Shown: positions 1 through 7,290, counted from the stretch's first letter. The stretch is 7,568 bases of DNA from UMGS973 sp963609975 (GCA_963609975.1 CAVDMD010000108.1:1-7568), one strand, 5' to 3'. Program-made: numbers and translations. Notes: generated by a model not told the origin, from the sequence alone.

Positions 1-219
1 AAAGTCCCCGTAGCCTTGATTTCCCTGTTCCTGTGGGCTGACGATTTGATTTGAATAAAATTAATTAATTTTATTAGCCAAATTCCTTTGGCTATCCAAG
101 ATCATCATCTGTTCAAAGCATCTCTGCGTGAGCAGTGCATCAATGAAATAAACATCAGAATCACTTGTTCACTAATTTATTCGCATAGGTGACTATAAAA
201 ATCGGGGTCAAGGTGAAAA

Positions 220-249
220 TTTTTCAAAAATATTCAGGGAAACCCCCTG
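220..249 (-). terminator. Terminator-like hairpin just after the 268-296 promoter
   Basis: On the minus strand, CAGGG (249-245) and CCCTG (239-235) form a 5-bp GC stem with a 5-nt loop. This is followed by AATATTTTTGAAAAATTTT, a U-rich stretch with interruptions. The hairpin begins about 12 nt after the predicted start site. That is the arrangement of an early terminator or attenuator, or of a structure protecting an insertion sequence from read-through. The stem is short, so the call is tentative. Confidence 0.35.
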
Positions 250-267
250 GTCGCCTACACAGTATGT

Positions 268-296
268 ATTATATCATCTGGTACACCTGTTGGCAA
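268..296 (-). promoter_or_regulatory. Near-consensus sigma-70/sigma-A promoter firing leftward
   Basis: Read on the minus strand, TTGCCA (296-291) and a perfect TATAAT (273-268) are separated by exactly 17 bp. This is the best promoter match in the window. The predicted start site is near 261, so the transcript runs towards position 1 and leaves the window. No gene begins within the remaining 260 bp, so its target is either beyond the edge or a mobile element truncated by the window. It points the same way as the hut operon but lies downstream of it, so it does not drive hut. Confidence 0.6.
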
Positions 297-379
297 CCAC
301 AATTTTACCGCAATTTGAATCGTGCCAAAAATGTTTTTCCTACATTATATGTATAATATTTCGAGCACCTTAATACAGT

Positions 380-413
380 AAATTACCGGAGCAAGGTATA
401 TTACCCGCTCCGG
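380..413 (-). terminator. Strong hairpin, candidate end of leftward transcription
   Basis: CCGGAGC (386-392) and GCTCCGG (407-413) are a perfect 7-bp GC-rich inverted repeat. Inside it GGT (395-397) and ACC (403-405) add a 3-bp inner stem around a 5-nt loop. On the minus strand it is followed by TAATTTACTG, which is only weakly U-rich, so it falls short of a textbook intrinsic terminator. It is the strongest hairpin downstream of ftcD and could stop hut read-through that passes the transposase remnant. It may instead be a structure belonging to a mobile element. Confidence 0.4.
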
Positions 414-504
414 CATTGCATTGATATTCCTATAAACTGTGAACTTCCAGAAAAATCAGACCTGAAAGCCCTGCCCACCGTTTGCATAATGAAAATGCAA
501 GCAG

Positions 505-539
505 CAGGCAGGAATTGTTTTTCTGTTCCCTTCTGCCTG
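505..539 (-). repeat. 7-bp inverted repeat just past the transposase remnant
   Basis: CAGGCAG (505-511) and CTGCCTG (533-539) form a perfect 7-bp inverted repeat with a 21-nt loop. The repeat starts 13 nt beyond the stop of the transposase remnant (554-552). A second inverted repeat, TTGCAT (482-487) and ATGCAA (495-500) with a 7-nt loop, lies next to it. Neither is followed by a clear U tract on the minus strand. They could be the hairpin end of the insertion sequence that left the remnant, or a weak terminator. The element boundary itself cannot be placed. Confidence 0.35.
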
Positions 540-551
540 AAGCTCCCGCTT

Positions 552-884
552 TTACCGTTCTGCCTTCCTCATGACACTCTCCAGTTCCCTGCTGATAAGC
601 TCAGCGCCATATTCAATGTTTTTTTCCGTCAGTCCGAAGGCTCTCAGTATCTTCTTTTGAACAGCGGTAACTGCATGATCAAGTCTGTATATGTTATCTG
701 TCTGACGTGTGAGTTCAATCTTTTCAAGTTCTCTTACGGCTGCAGGTACCGTCATGCAATCCGGTTTTTTATTTATTCTTTTCATTTCGTCATGCAGCTG
801 TGTATAAATCCTGTTCCTTATGATTATCGCAACAAATCCGATAAATATTTTGGCTGATGTAGATTCTGCGGAATGCGTTCTGAT
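552..884 (-). pseudogene. C-terminal remnant of an IS4/IS1634-like DDE transposase
   Basis: The frame is open from the base after the ftcD stop (884) to TAA at 554-552 and encodes 110 residues. The first ATG is at 785 (a 77-residue product) and has no Shine-Dalgarno sequence. The 33 codons before that ATG contain no ATG, GTG or TTG in frame but read as plausible protein. They begin IRTHSAEST, followed by KIFIGFVAIIIRNRIYT. Then come a segment with MTVPAAVRELEKIEL (residues 44-58) and YRLDHAVTAVQKKILRAFG (residues 66-84). From memory, this order (HS-ES, a KIFI-FVA-I-RNRIY helix, TVPAA-RELEKIE, YRLDHAVTA-QK-ILKAFG) is the C-terminus of clostridial IS4/IS1634-type transposases. The DDE catalytic residues and the whole N-terminal part are absent, so the fragment should be inactive. 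It could still be translated as a small 77-residue protein, but the missing ribosome-binding site argues against that. The family assignment is recognition, not a search result. Confidence 0.65.
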
Positions 885-1781
885 TTACAGCAGATGATTC
901 TCTATAACCTGTACCTCAGGCTTGAAGTCCTCAATCTGCAGATAATATTCAGCTGCATCAAACAGTGCCTGCATAGGGCAAAGGCCTATAACCTCCGTAC
1001 CTATTACGGGAACTCCGTATCTTGCCGCTTCGTTTCTTACAAGCTCTGTAACTCTGTGAAGCGGAGTTACTGTGAAGTCTGTCATATTGATTGAAACCTG
1101 TGCAATATTTCTGTCCTCAAGCATAACGCCCATAGCCTTGACGCATTTTAATCCGCCGGAGGATTCTCTGATTATCTTGCCTATCTTTGAAGCGATTTCA
1201 AGATTGTCAGTGCCGAGGTTTATGTTGTATGCAATTAGCGGAGGTCTGCAGCCTACAGCTACAACACCGCCTGTAGGGTGTATTCTCTGTCCGCCGAAAT
1301 CAGGAATCCAGTCAGGATCCTTTACTTTTTCTGCCATTCCCTCAAACTGCCCTTTTCTTATCTTTGCAAGGTTTGTTCTGTGAGGAGCAGTTGCCGATCT
1401 CTCATAGAGAAATACCGGAAGATCCGCTTCCCTGGCGATTCTTGCGCCTACTCTCTTTGATAATTCAATACATTCCTCAACAGTTGCCTCTTTGATAGGA
1501 ACAAACGGCATTACGTCAACGCAGCCCATTCTCGGATGTTCACCCTCATGCTTTGTCAGGTCGATAAGCTCCACTGCTTTTTTGGCAAGTTTAACGCTTG
1601 CCTCCTCGCAGGCTTCAAGGCTTCCCATATAGGTTATAACGGTTCTGTTGTGGCTTGGGTCTGACGAGTAGTCAAGAAGTGTGCAGCCTGCCGTATTTCT
1701 GATCTGGTCAACGCAGGCCTCGATAACTTCTTTGTTTCTGCCTTCACTGATGTTTGGTATTGATTCAATTATTTTTGCCAT
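885..1781 (-). CDS. ftcD: Glutamate formimidoyltransferase
   Basis: This cytosolic enzyme transfers the formimino group of N-formimino-L-glutamate to tetrahydrofolate, giving glutamate and 5-formimino-THF. The product has 298 residues, the normal length for a stand-alone version of the N-terminal half of mammalian FTCD. Family landmarks are IPNISEGR (8-15), DPSHNRTV (41-48) and GEHPRMG (80-86), whose His82 corresponds to the catalytic His82 of porcine FTCD. GGQRIHPTGG (163-172) and INLGTDNL (187-194) follow. The start at 1781 is supported by AAGGAGAG six bases upstream, a site that overlaps the TAA stop of fchA. The spacer to fchA is 11 nt. The C-terminus looks complete, but the base after its TAA begins the transposase remnant in the same frame, so no native 3' untranslated region or terminator is visible. 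Confidence 0.95.
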   Translation of the reverse strand: MAKIIESIPNISEGRNKEVIEACVDQIRNTAGCTLLDYSSDPSHNRTVITYMGSLEACEEASVKLAKKAVELIDLTKHEGEHPRMGCVDVMPFVPIKEATVEECIELSKRVGARIAREADLPVFLYERSATAPHRTNLAKIRKGQFEGMAEKVKDPDWIPDFGGQRIHPTGGVVAVGCRPPLIAYNINLGTDNLEIASKIGKIIRESSGGLKCVKAMGVMLEDRNIAQVSINMTDFTVTPLHRVTELVRNEAARYGVPVIGTEVIGLCPMQALFDAAEYYLQIEDFKPEVQVIENHLL

Positions 1782-1792
1782 TTTTTCTCTCC

Positions 1793-2419
1793 TTATAAGC
1801 TTTGTAATATTTCATCATATAATTTTCTTGCAATAGCTTCCGCATCATCATATATTTTCTTTCCTTCGGCTTCAAAGTATGCGGCTTTTGCCTCATCCTT
1901 AACTCCCGGAAGATTGATCCTGACATTGAGCCATGCGCCCTTGATGCCTGCCATCAGGTTCAGGATTCCTACTCCTAAATCGCTGGCCGCATTCGGGTTT
2001 GATCTGCCTACCATGGTCTGCGCTGTTTTGAGTCCCTCGTAGCAGTACTGCATAGTATCAAACGGCACCTGTGTCGCAACAAGCGTACCGTCAGCTATAG
2101 CCTGTTTTCTTGCAGCTTTCTGCTCATCTGTATCCTTTGGCATTTTGAACGCTGCGGAAACAAGATTAAAGGCTTCTGTATCCTTGTCCACGCCGTCATA
2201 AAGCTTCGCATAAAGCTCCTGTCCCTTTGCCTTTGCCGCACTGCAGATTTCCTGATAATCGGCATATTTTTCTTTGCCTAAAGTCAGATCCGCAACCATT
2301 ACGAACAGAGCTGCGCCCTGTGCTCCCGCAAGAGCCGAAACAGAGCCGCCGCCCGGCGCCGGAGCATCGCTTTTGAGAACATCCAGATATTCATTTACTT
2401 TTAAGTCCACTAATTTCAT
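1793..2419 (-). CDS. fchA: Formimidoyltetrahydrofolate cyclodeaminase
   Basis: This enzyme cyclises 5-formimino-THF to 5,10-methenyl-THF and releases ammonia, the step after FtcD. The product has 208 residues from the start at 2419, typical for a stand-alone FchA (the C-terminal domain of mammalian FTCD). Family landmarks are APAPGGGSVSAL (19-30), DKDTEAFN (78-85) and GRSNPNAASDLGVG (138-151). The frame is open further upstream to an ATG at 2506. That longer start would add 29 residues with no family resemblance and lie deep inside hutI. The ATG at 2419 has GGAGAG eight bases upstream and gives the usual MKLVDLKVNEYL beginning. Its A is also the last base of the hutI stop (TAATG), implying translational coupling. 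The gene is cytosolic, with no signal peptide or membrane segment. Confidence 0.95.
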   Translation of the reverse strand: MKLVDLKVNEYLDVLKSDAPAPGGGSVSALAGAQGAALFVMVADLTLGKEKYADYQEICSAAKAKGQELYAKLYDGVDKDTEAFNLVSAAFKMPKDTDEQKAARKQAIADGTLVATQVPFDTMQYCYEGLKTAQTMVGRSNPNAASDLGVGILNLMAGIKGAWLNVRINLPGVKDEAKAAYFEAEGKKIYDDAEAIARKLYDEILQSL

Positions 2420-3654
2420 TACATCAACTCTCCATTCTTTATTGTAGCTATTGCCAGATTTGAACCGAATCTGTAGCACAGCATTTCCATATCGGGAGCA
2501 TCCCATATAACCATATCGGCTTTTTTGCCGATTTCAAGAGTTCCCACTTCCTGCTCTCTGCTGATGCCGCAGGCGGCATTTACAGTTACGGCAGTCAGTA
2601 TTTCCTCCGGCATCATTCTGTATTTGAGATAGCCCAGATTCATTACAAACTGCAGATTAAGCGACGGACACGAGCCCGGATTGAAATCCGACGCCATGGC
2701 AACAGGTATGCCAAGCTCTATCATTCTTCTTGCAGGCGCAAAGGTCGCCCCCAGATAAAACGATGTTGCAGGCAGGCACATGGCCACAGTGCCGCCCTCC
2801 GCAAGTGATTTCATACCTTTTTCGTCTATAACTATGAGATGCTCTGCGGATTTTGCCTTCATTTCTCCTGCCAGAACAGAGCCTCCGATAGCCTCTATCT
2901 CATCTGCGTGTATTTTGAGGTCAAAGCCCAGAGCCTTTGCGGCCTCCAGGTATTTTTTTGACTGTTCATAGTTAAACACCGAATCCTCAGTGAATATATC
3001 AGCAAATTCAGCCAGATTTTTTTCTTTGACGGCAGGCAGCATTTCTTCACAGCACAGGTCTATGAATTCGTCCGCCCTGCCCTTGTATTCTTCGGGAACA
3101 GCATGAGGTCCGAGGAATGTGGCCGCTATATCCATAGGATGATTTTCATTCAGTCTGCTGATTACCTCAAGCATTTTGATTTCGTTTTCGAGGTCAAGAC
3201 CGTAGCCGCTTTTGATTTCGCAGGTGGTAACTCCCATGCACATCATTTCATCAAGAAAGCCTTCTGTTTTTTCGTAAAGCTCCTCAAAAGACGCGCTGCG
3301 TGTTTTTCTGACCGTATCCATAATTCCGCCGCCGGCTCTTAGTATGTCAAGATAGCCTGCTCCTTTGAGTTTAAGCGGAATTTCGTTCTGTCTGTAGCCT
3401 CCGAACACCATATGAGTGTGCCCTTCTACAAGACCCGGCGTAACCAGCCTGCCCTCAGCATCGATAACAGTGTCCATATCCTCCTCATTTACAGGTATGC
3501 TGCCGTCCGATGCTATGGCTTTTATGATGCCGTCCTCAGCGTAAACCGCCGCATTGTCAAGCTTCATATTCTCACCCTGCTTTTCCCCGCAGTGAGGGAA
3601 GCTGCCCACAGGAGTCTGCAGTCTGCCTATGTTTTTGACAAGAAGTCTGCTCAT
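2419..3654 (-). CDS. hutI: Imidazolonepropionase
   Basis: This metal-dependent amidohydrolase opens 4-imidazolone-5-propionate to N-formimino-L-glutamate, the third step of histidine breakdown. The product has 411 residues, close to the usual HutI length. Metal-ligand and active-site positions are visible: HTH (79-81) in VEGHTHMVFGGYR, KSGYGLDLE (148-156), GPHAVP (182-187), KIHADE (247-252) with His249, EHL (271-273), and SDFNPG (322-327) with Asp323. These match the spacing of Bacillus subtilis HutI ligands (His80, His82, His249, Asp324). The start at 3654 is supported by AGGAG nine bases upstream and by the family-like beginning MSRLLVKNIGRLQTP. A later Met at residue 30 would remove that strand. 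The spacer after hutU is 12 nt and the ribosome-binding site overlaps the hutU TAG stop. The stop overlaps the fchA start by one base. Confidence 0.96.
   Translation of the reverse strand: MSRLLVKNIGRLQTPVGSFPHCGEKQGENMKLDNAAVYAEDGIIKAIASDGSIPVNEEDMDTVIDAEGRLVTPGLVEGHTHMVFGGYRQNEIPLKLKGAGYLDILRAGGGIMDTVRKTRSASFEELYEKTEGFLDEMMCMGVTTCEIKSGYGLDLENEIKMLEVISRLNENHPMDIAATFLGPHAVPEEYKGRADEFIDLCCEEMLPAVKEKNLAEFADIFTEDSVFNYEQSKKYLEAAKALGFDLKIHADEIEAIGGSVLAGEMKAKSAEHLIVIDEKGMKSLAEGGTVAMCLPATSFYLGATFAPARRMIELGIPVAMASDFNPGSCPSLNLQFVMNLGYLKYRMMPEEILTAVTVNAACGISREQEVGTLEIGKKADMVIWDAPDMEMLCYRFGSNLAIATIKNGELM
2428..2433 (-). promoter_or_regulatory. Ribosome-binding site that fixes the fchA start
   Basis: GGAGAG lies inside the last codons of hutI, eight bases before the ATG at 2419. 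It decides between that start and the longer in-frame ATG at 2506. Ribosomes finishing hutI at TAATG can restart directly on fchA. Confidence 0.8.
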
Positions 3655-3666
3655 CTGTATATTCTC

Positions 3667-5691
3667 CTACTTCACAAATTTATCTATCATATCATCAACT
3701 AATTTATCATCGGCAACATACGGTATTGTAATGTGTCCTTTGCCGGCATAGTTTGCATTGTATTCAACCGAGGTTGAAACTGCGTTTTCGTTTCTTGCCC
3801 AGCTTCTTCTTGCAACGCCGCCCATTACGTCCCACATCATTGCGGATTTAATAATATTGTCTGTTTTCTCGGAACCGTCAAGCAGCAGTCCGAAGCCGCC
3901 GTTGATGGCCTTGCCTATTCCGACGCCGCCGCCGTTGTGAAGCGCGCAAAGAGACATACCTCTTGCAGCATTGCCTGCAAAGCACTGAACAGCCATATCC
4001 GCCATTACGTTTGAGCCGTCCTTGATGTTTGATGTTTCTCTGAACGGTGAATCCGTACCCGATACATCGTGGTGGTCTCTTCCCATCATTACAGGTCCTA
4101 TCTTGCCCTCTCTTACCAGCTTGTTAAATGCGAGCGCTATATTTGTCCTGCCCTCGGCATCCTGATAAAGTATTCTTGCCTGTGTTCCTACCACCAGCCT
4201 GTTCTTTTTGGCGTCTCTGATCCATACCCAGTTGTCTCTGTCCTGAGCTCTTCTGTCAGGGTCGATGCAGTCCATAGCAGCCTTGTCAGTAGCGTCAAGA
4301 TCCTCAGGTCTGCCTGACAGGCATACCCATCTGAAAGGTCCGTAGCCGTAATCAAACAGTACAGGTCCCATAATATCCTCTACATACGACGGCCATATGA
4401 ATCCGTCCTTGTCATCGTAGCCGTTCTTTGAGATTTCTTTGATGCCTGCGTCATACATGGCTTTCATAAACGAATTGCCATAGTCAAAGAAATATGTGCC
4501 GCGCTCTGTCAGGGCTTTGATTGCCTTGTAATGTCTGTGCAGAGTTTCGTCTACTCTGCGGCAGAATTCATCTCTGTCCTCGTGCAGAAGCGCTGTTCTC
4601 TGTTCAAATGTAAGGCCTGCAGGGCAGTAGCCTCCGTTATATACATTGTGGCATGATGTCTGGTCTGAAAGAAGCTCGATTTTGAAGTTCTTTGCAACTG
4701 CGGCTTCAAGCAGGTCGACTATATTGCCGTGATATGCTATCGATACTGATTCTCCGGCTGCGCGTTTTTCGTCTGCCAGTCTGAAAACCTCATCCAAATC
4801 GTCCATTATAACGTCAACCCAGCCCTGATCGTGTCTTGTCTGTATTCTCGAAAGGTCAACCTCCGCAAATATACCTACGGCATTTGCGATATTGGCTGCT
4901 TTTGGCTGTGCGCCGCTCATGCCGCCAAGACCTGATGATACAAATGTATAGCCTGCAAGATCTCCGTTGGCCGGAACTCCCAGCTCTTTGCGTCCTGCGT
5001 TCAGTATTGTATTGAATGTGCCGTGAACTATGCCCTGCGGTCCTATATACATCCAGCCGCCGGCTGTCATCTGTCCGTAGTTTGCAACACCCATTTCCTC
5101 TGCGATTTCCCAGTCATCAAGGTTGTCATACATTCCGACCATGATGGAGTTTGTTATGATTACTCTCGGAGCCTCAGGCTTTGAAGGGAACAGTCCCAGA
5201 GGATGTCCCGATTCAACTACCAGAGTCTGATCCTCTGTCAGCTCCTCAAGGTATTTTTTGATCAGTCTGTACTGAAGCCAGTTCTGGCATACCTGTCCTG
5301 TTTCGCCGTATGTAACAAGCTCATACGGATAAAGCGCAACTTCAAAGTCGAGGTTGTTGTCTATCATAACCTGAAAAGCCTTGCCTGCAAGGCATTTGCC
5401 CTTGTATTCCTCTACAGGTCTGCCGTAGATTCTGCCCTCCGGTCTGTATCTGTAGGCATATATTCTGCCTCTTGTCGTAAGCTCCTCCATAAACTCCGGC
5501 GCCAGTTTTGCGTGAAGCTCTTCGGGAACATATCTCAAAGCATTTTTCAATGCTATTTTTGTCTGTTCTTTTGTGAGTCTGAAGCCTCTGTCAGGCGCTC
5601 TTCTCTTGCTGTCATCAAACTTCGGATATTCGGGAAGTTCGTTTCCCAGCCTGATGGTCATGGCTTTGCCTATAGTTTTGTTATCTAGCAT
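3667..5691 (-). CDS. hutU: Urocanate hydratase, long (UROC1-like) form
   Basis: Urocanase uses tightly bound NAD+ as an electrophile to convert urocanate to 4-imidazolone-5-propionate. The product has 674 residues, against about 550 for the Pseudomonas/Bacillus enzymes and 676 for human UROC1, so it belongs to the long subfamily. Landmarks in order are YGETGQVCQNWLQYRLI (128-144), SGLGGMSGAQPKAA (253-266, dinucleotide-binding region), YHGNIVDLLE (320-329), DQTSCHNVYNGGYCP (343-357), PFRWVCLSGRPEDL (452-465), GRDHHDVSGTDSPFRET (537-553) and HNGGGVGIGKAINGGFG (585-601). The start at 5691 follows AAAGGAGG by five bases, the best ribosome-binding site in the window, and this site overlaps the hutH TAA stop. 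The spacer to hutH is 11 nt. The gene appears intact and cytosolic. Confidence 0.96.
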   Translation of the reverse strand: MLDNKTIGKAMTIRLGNELPEYPKFDDSKRRAPDRGFRLTKEQTKIALKNALRYVPEELHAKLAPEFMEELTTRGRIYAYRYRPEGRIYGRPVEEYKGKCLAGKAFQVMIDNNLDFEVALYPYELVTYGETGQVCQNWLQYRLIKKYLEELTEDQTLVVESGHPLGLFPSKPEAPRVIITNSIMVGMYDNLDDWEIAEEMGVANYGQMTAGGWMYIGPQGIVHGTFNTILNAGRKELGVPANGDLAGYTFVSSGLGGMSGAQPKAANIANAVGIFAEVDLSRIQTRHDQGWVDVIMDDLDEVFRLADEKRAAGESVSIAYHGNIVDLLEAAVAKNFKIELLSDQTSCHNVYNGGYCPAGLTFEQRTALLHEDRDEFCRRVDETLHRHYKAIKALTERGTYFFDYGNSFMKAMYDAGIKEISKNGYDDKDGFIWPSYVEDIMGPVLFDYGYGPFRWVCLSGRPEDLDATDKAAMDCIDPDRRAQDRDNWVWIRDAKKNRLVVGTQARILYQDAEGRTNIALAFNKLVREGKIGPVMMGRDHHDVSGTDSPFRETSNIKDGSNVMADMAVQCFAGNAARGMSLCALHNGGGVGIGKAINGGFGLLLDGSEKTDNIIKSAMMWDVMGGVARRSWARNENAVSTSVEYNANYAGKGHITIPYVADDKLVDDMIDKFVK

Positions 5692-5702
5692 TTTTTCCTC
5701 CT

Positions 5703-7244
5703 TTATTTTAATGTTACAACACTCTCAACCGCTTCGAGAATTGAGAAGTCCTTAACCATTTTATCGAATTTTTTGAGTTCATCGTGCATAATTATGTCGT
5801 CGTCTACAGGGTCGGATACTGTTCTGATATAGTCATATGCAGCTCTGGTTGCAGGCGCAAGATCTGATATGTCCGACTCTCCGATTTCCTGTCTGAGCCA
5901 TATGCCCTGTGCAGCTGCCGCAAGCTCTATGCCTATTACCTTCTGGGCATTGTCAAGCACCATGGCCGCAGTTCTTGCCGAGGTTGTGCCCATTGAGACA
6001 TGATCCTCCTGATTTCCCGATGACGGTATTGAGTCAACGCAGGCAGGATGAGCATATATCTTGTTTTCGGATACCATTGATGCCGCCGCATACTGAGCTA
6101 TCATAAATCCTGAGCATACTCCGCCGTATTTGGTAAGAAATGCAGGAAGTCCCTCCGAAAGCTGAGGGTTGATAAGACGCTCTGCTCTTCTTTCGGACAC
6201 ATCGGCAAATTCCGATATCGCCATCTTGAGGAAATCAAATGCAAGCGCCATGGGCTGTCCATGGAAATTGCCGCCTGAGATAACCTCGTCATCGTCCGGA
6301 AATACGATAGGGTTGTCTGTCACCGCGTTAATCTCTCTTGATACAGCTTCGTACACATATTTTATTGCATCTCTTGAGGCGCCATGTATCTGAGGTATAC
6401 ATCTGAGTGAATACGGGTCCTGTACCTTTGACGGCTGCACCTCAAAGGCGTTTTTGGAGCCTGCAAGCAGTGTTCTGAGGTTTTCGGCCGCATCCTTCTG
6501 ACCCTGATGACCTCTAAGGTCATGCACCTTGTGATCGTATGCCTTGGTGATGCCATGAAGCGCTTCCGCTGTCATTGCGGTCGCAATATCCGCTGTTTTC
6601 ATCAGATGCATTGCATCCCAGAGCACATTGACTCCCACTGCTGTCATCATCTGAGTACCGTTGTTGAGGGCAAGGCCTTCTTTTGCGGCAAGCACAACAG
6701 GAGTAATTCCCTCTTTTGCCATTGCCTCTGCCGCAGGAACTGTGTCGCCTTTGTACTCAACATCTCCAAGTCCTATAAGGGCGAGGGCTATGTGAGACAG
6801 CGGCGCAAGGTCTCCCGATGCTCCAAGAGAGCCTTTTTGAGGAATTACAGGATGTATTCCGGCATTGAGCATATCTATCATTGTCTGTACGGTTTCAAGT
6901 CTGATTCCGGAATTGCCTCTTGAAAGAGCATTGCAGCGCAGCAGCATTGCAGCTCTGACATATCTGGTTTCGTAAGGCTCTCCCATAGCGCAGGTATGGG
7001 AAATTATGAGGTTCTTCTGAAGCTGCTCCGCTTCCTCTCTTGAAATAACAACGTTTGCAAATTTGCCGAAGCCTGTTGTCAGCCCGTATATGACCGCACC
7101 TTCTTCAAGTTTTTTTTCTATATAGTTTCTGGCTTTTATAACAGCCTCTTTTGCTTCCGGAGCGATTTCGACCTTTTCGTATCCGCGGCAGACGCGGATC
7201 ACTTCTTCTACGGTAAGGTCACGTCCGTTAATAATTACTGCCAT
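5703..7244 (-). CDS. hutH: Histidine ammonia-lyase (histidase)
   Basis: Histidase removes ammonia from L-histidine to give trans-urocanate, the committed first step of the pathway. The product has 513 residues, standard for HutH. Ala142-Ser143-Gly144 in GSLGASGDLAPLSH is the tripeptide that cyclises into the MIO electrophile, at the same numbering as Pseudomonas putida HutH. Tyr53 (YGLTTGFG), His83 and Asn195 (LALNNGTQ) also fall at the P. putida positions. QDPYSLRCIPQIHGA (275-289), GGNFHGQP (324-331) and the NQEDHVSMG motif (411-419) complete the active site. All catalytic residues I can check are present. The start at 7244 has GGAGAG six bases upstream. This is the first gene of the operon, about 70 nt downstream of a predicted promoter. 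Confidence 0.97.
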   Translation of the reverse strand: MAVIINGRDLTVEEVIRVCRGYEKVEIAPEAKEAVIKARNYIEKKLEEGAVIYGLTTGFGKFANVVISREEAEQLQKNLIISHTCAMGEPYETRYVRAAMLLRCNALSRGNSGIRLETVQTMIDMLNAGIHPVIPQKGSLGASGDLAPLSHIALALIGLGDVEYKGDTVPAAEAMAKEGITPVVLAAKEGLALNNGTQMMTAVGVNVLWDAMHLMKTADIATAMTAEALHGITKAYDHKVHDLRGHQGQKDAAENLRTLLAGSKNAFEVQPSKVQDPYSLRCIPQIHGASRDAIKYVYEAVSREINAVTDNPIVFPDDDEVISGGNFHGQPMALAFDFLKMAISEFADVSERRAERLINPQLSEGLPAFLTKYGGVCSGFMIAQYAAASMVSENKIYAHPACVDSIPSSGNQEDHVSMGTTSARTAAMVLDNAQKVIGIELAAAAQGIWLRQEIGESDISDLAPATRAAYDYIRTVSDPVDDDIIMHDELKKFDKMVKDFSILEAVESVVTLK

Positions 7245-7270
7245 TTTGTTCTCTCCATTTCTTTATTTTT

Positions 7271-7290
7271 ATTCATAAACAAGTATGATT
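7271..7290 (-). repeat. AT-rich inverted repeat in the hutH leader
   Basis: ATTCATA (7271-7277) and TATGATT (7284-7290) are imperfect arms (6 of 7 matching) around a 6-nt loop in the untranslated leader of hutH, between the predicted start site and the ribosome-binding site. It could be a small leader hairpin or a protein-binding site. The region is very AT-rich, so chance is a real possibility. Confidence 0.2.

Larger units (their letters stand above)
1..480. other. Gene-free left flank, possible insertion-sequence end
   Basis: I see no convincing gene here. All frames are short or lack a start with a ribosome-binding site, although a minus-strand frame is open from the window edge to about position 63 and again from about 63 to 171, separated by one stop. 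The stretch is AT-rich and holds a strong minus-strand promoter (268-296), a terminator-like hairpin (235-249), a 13-bp palindrome TGAAAATTTTTCA (214-226) and a strong hairpin (386-413). A promoter close to a hairpin with no gene, next to a transposase remnant, suggests the end of an insertion sequence whose body lies left of the window. The motif around 317-327 (GAATCGTGCCA) reminded me of IS21-type ends, but this is a weak memory-based impression and no terminal repeat pair can be shown in the window. Confidence 0.35.

Noticed and set aside
63..171. Minus-strand open frame with a protein-like sequence ending LDSQRNLANKIN
   Set aside because: It has no upstream start, a stop interrupts the frame at about 63, and I recognise no family. 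It is kept only as possible mobile-element debris.
207..231. CodY-like box near the 214-226 palindrome
   Set aside because: The best alignment to the CodY consensus has about four mismatches, which is unremarkable in AT-rich DNA.
552..785. A genuine 77-residue small protein starting at 785
   Set aside because: There is no Shine-Dalgarno sequence before the ATG, and the recognisable protein pattern extends 33 codons upstream without a start. A transposase remnant explains this better, although low-level translation cannot be excluded.
489..857. 122-residue plus-strand open frame
   Set aside because: It overlaps the transposase remnant antisense, has no ribosome-binding site and shows no recognisable protein pattern.
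2420..2506. Longer fchA start at 2506, adding 29 N-terminal residues
   Set aside because: The extra residues lack family similarity and lie inside hutI. The ATG at 2419 has a good ribosome-binding site and gives the standard FchA N-terminus.
3565..3567. Internal Met30 as the hutI start
   Set aside because: It would remove the N-terminal strand typical of HutI, and the ATG at 3654 has its own ribosome-binding site and normal operon spacing.
5203..5688. 161-residue plus-strand open frame opposite hutU
   Set aside because: It is antisense to a strongly conserved part of hutU, with a cysteine-, serine- and valine-rich composition typical of a shadow frame.
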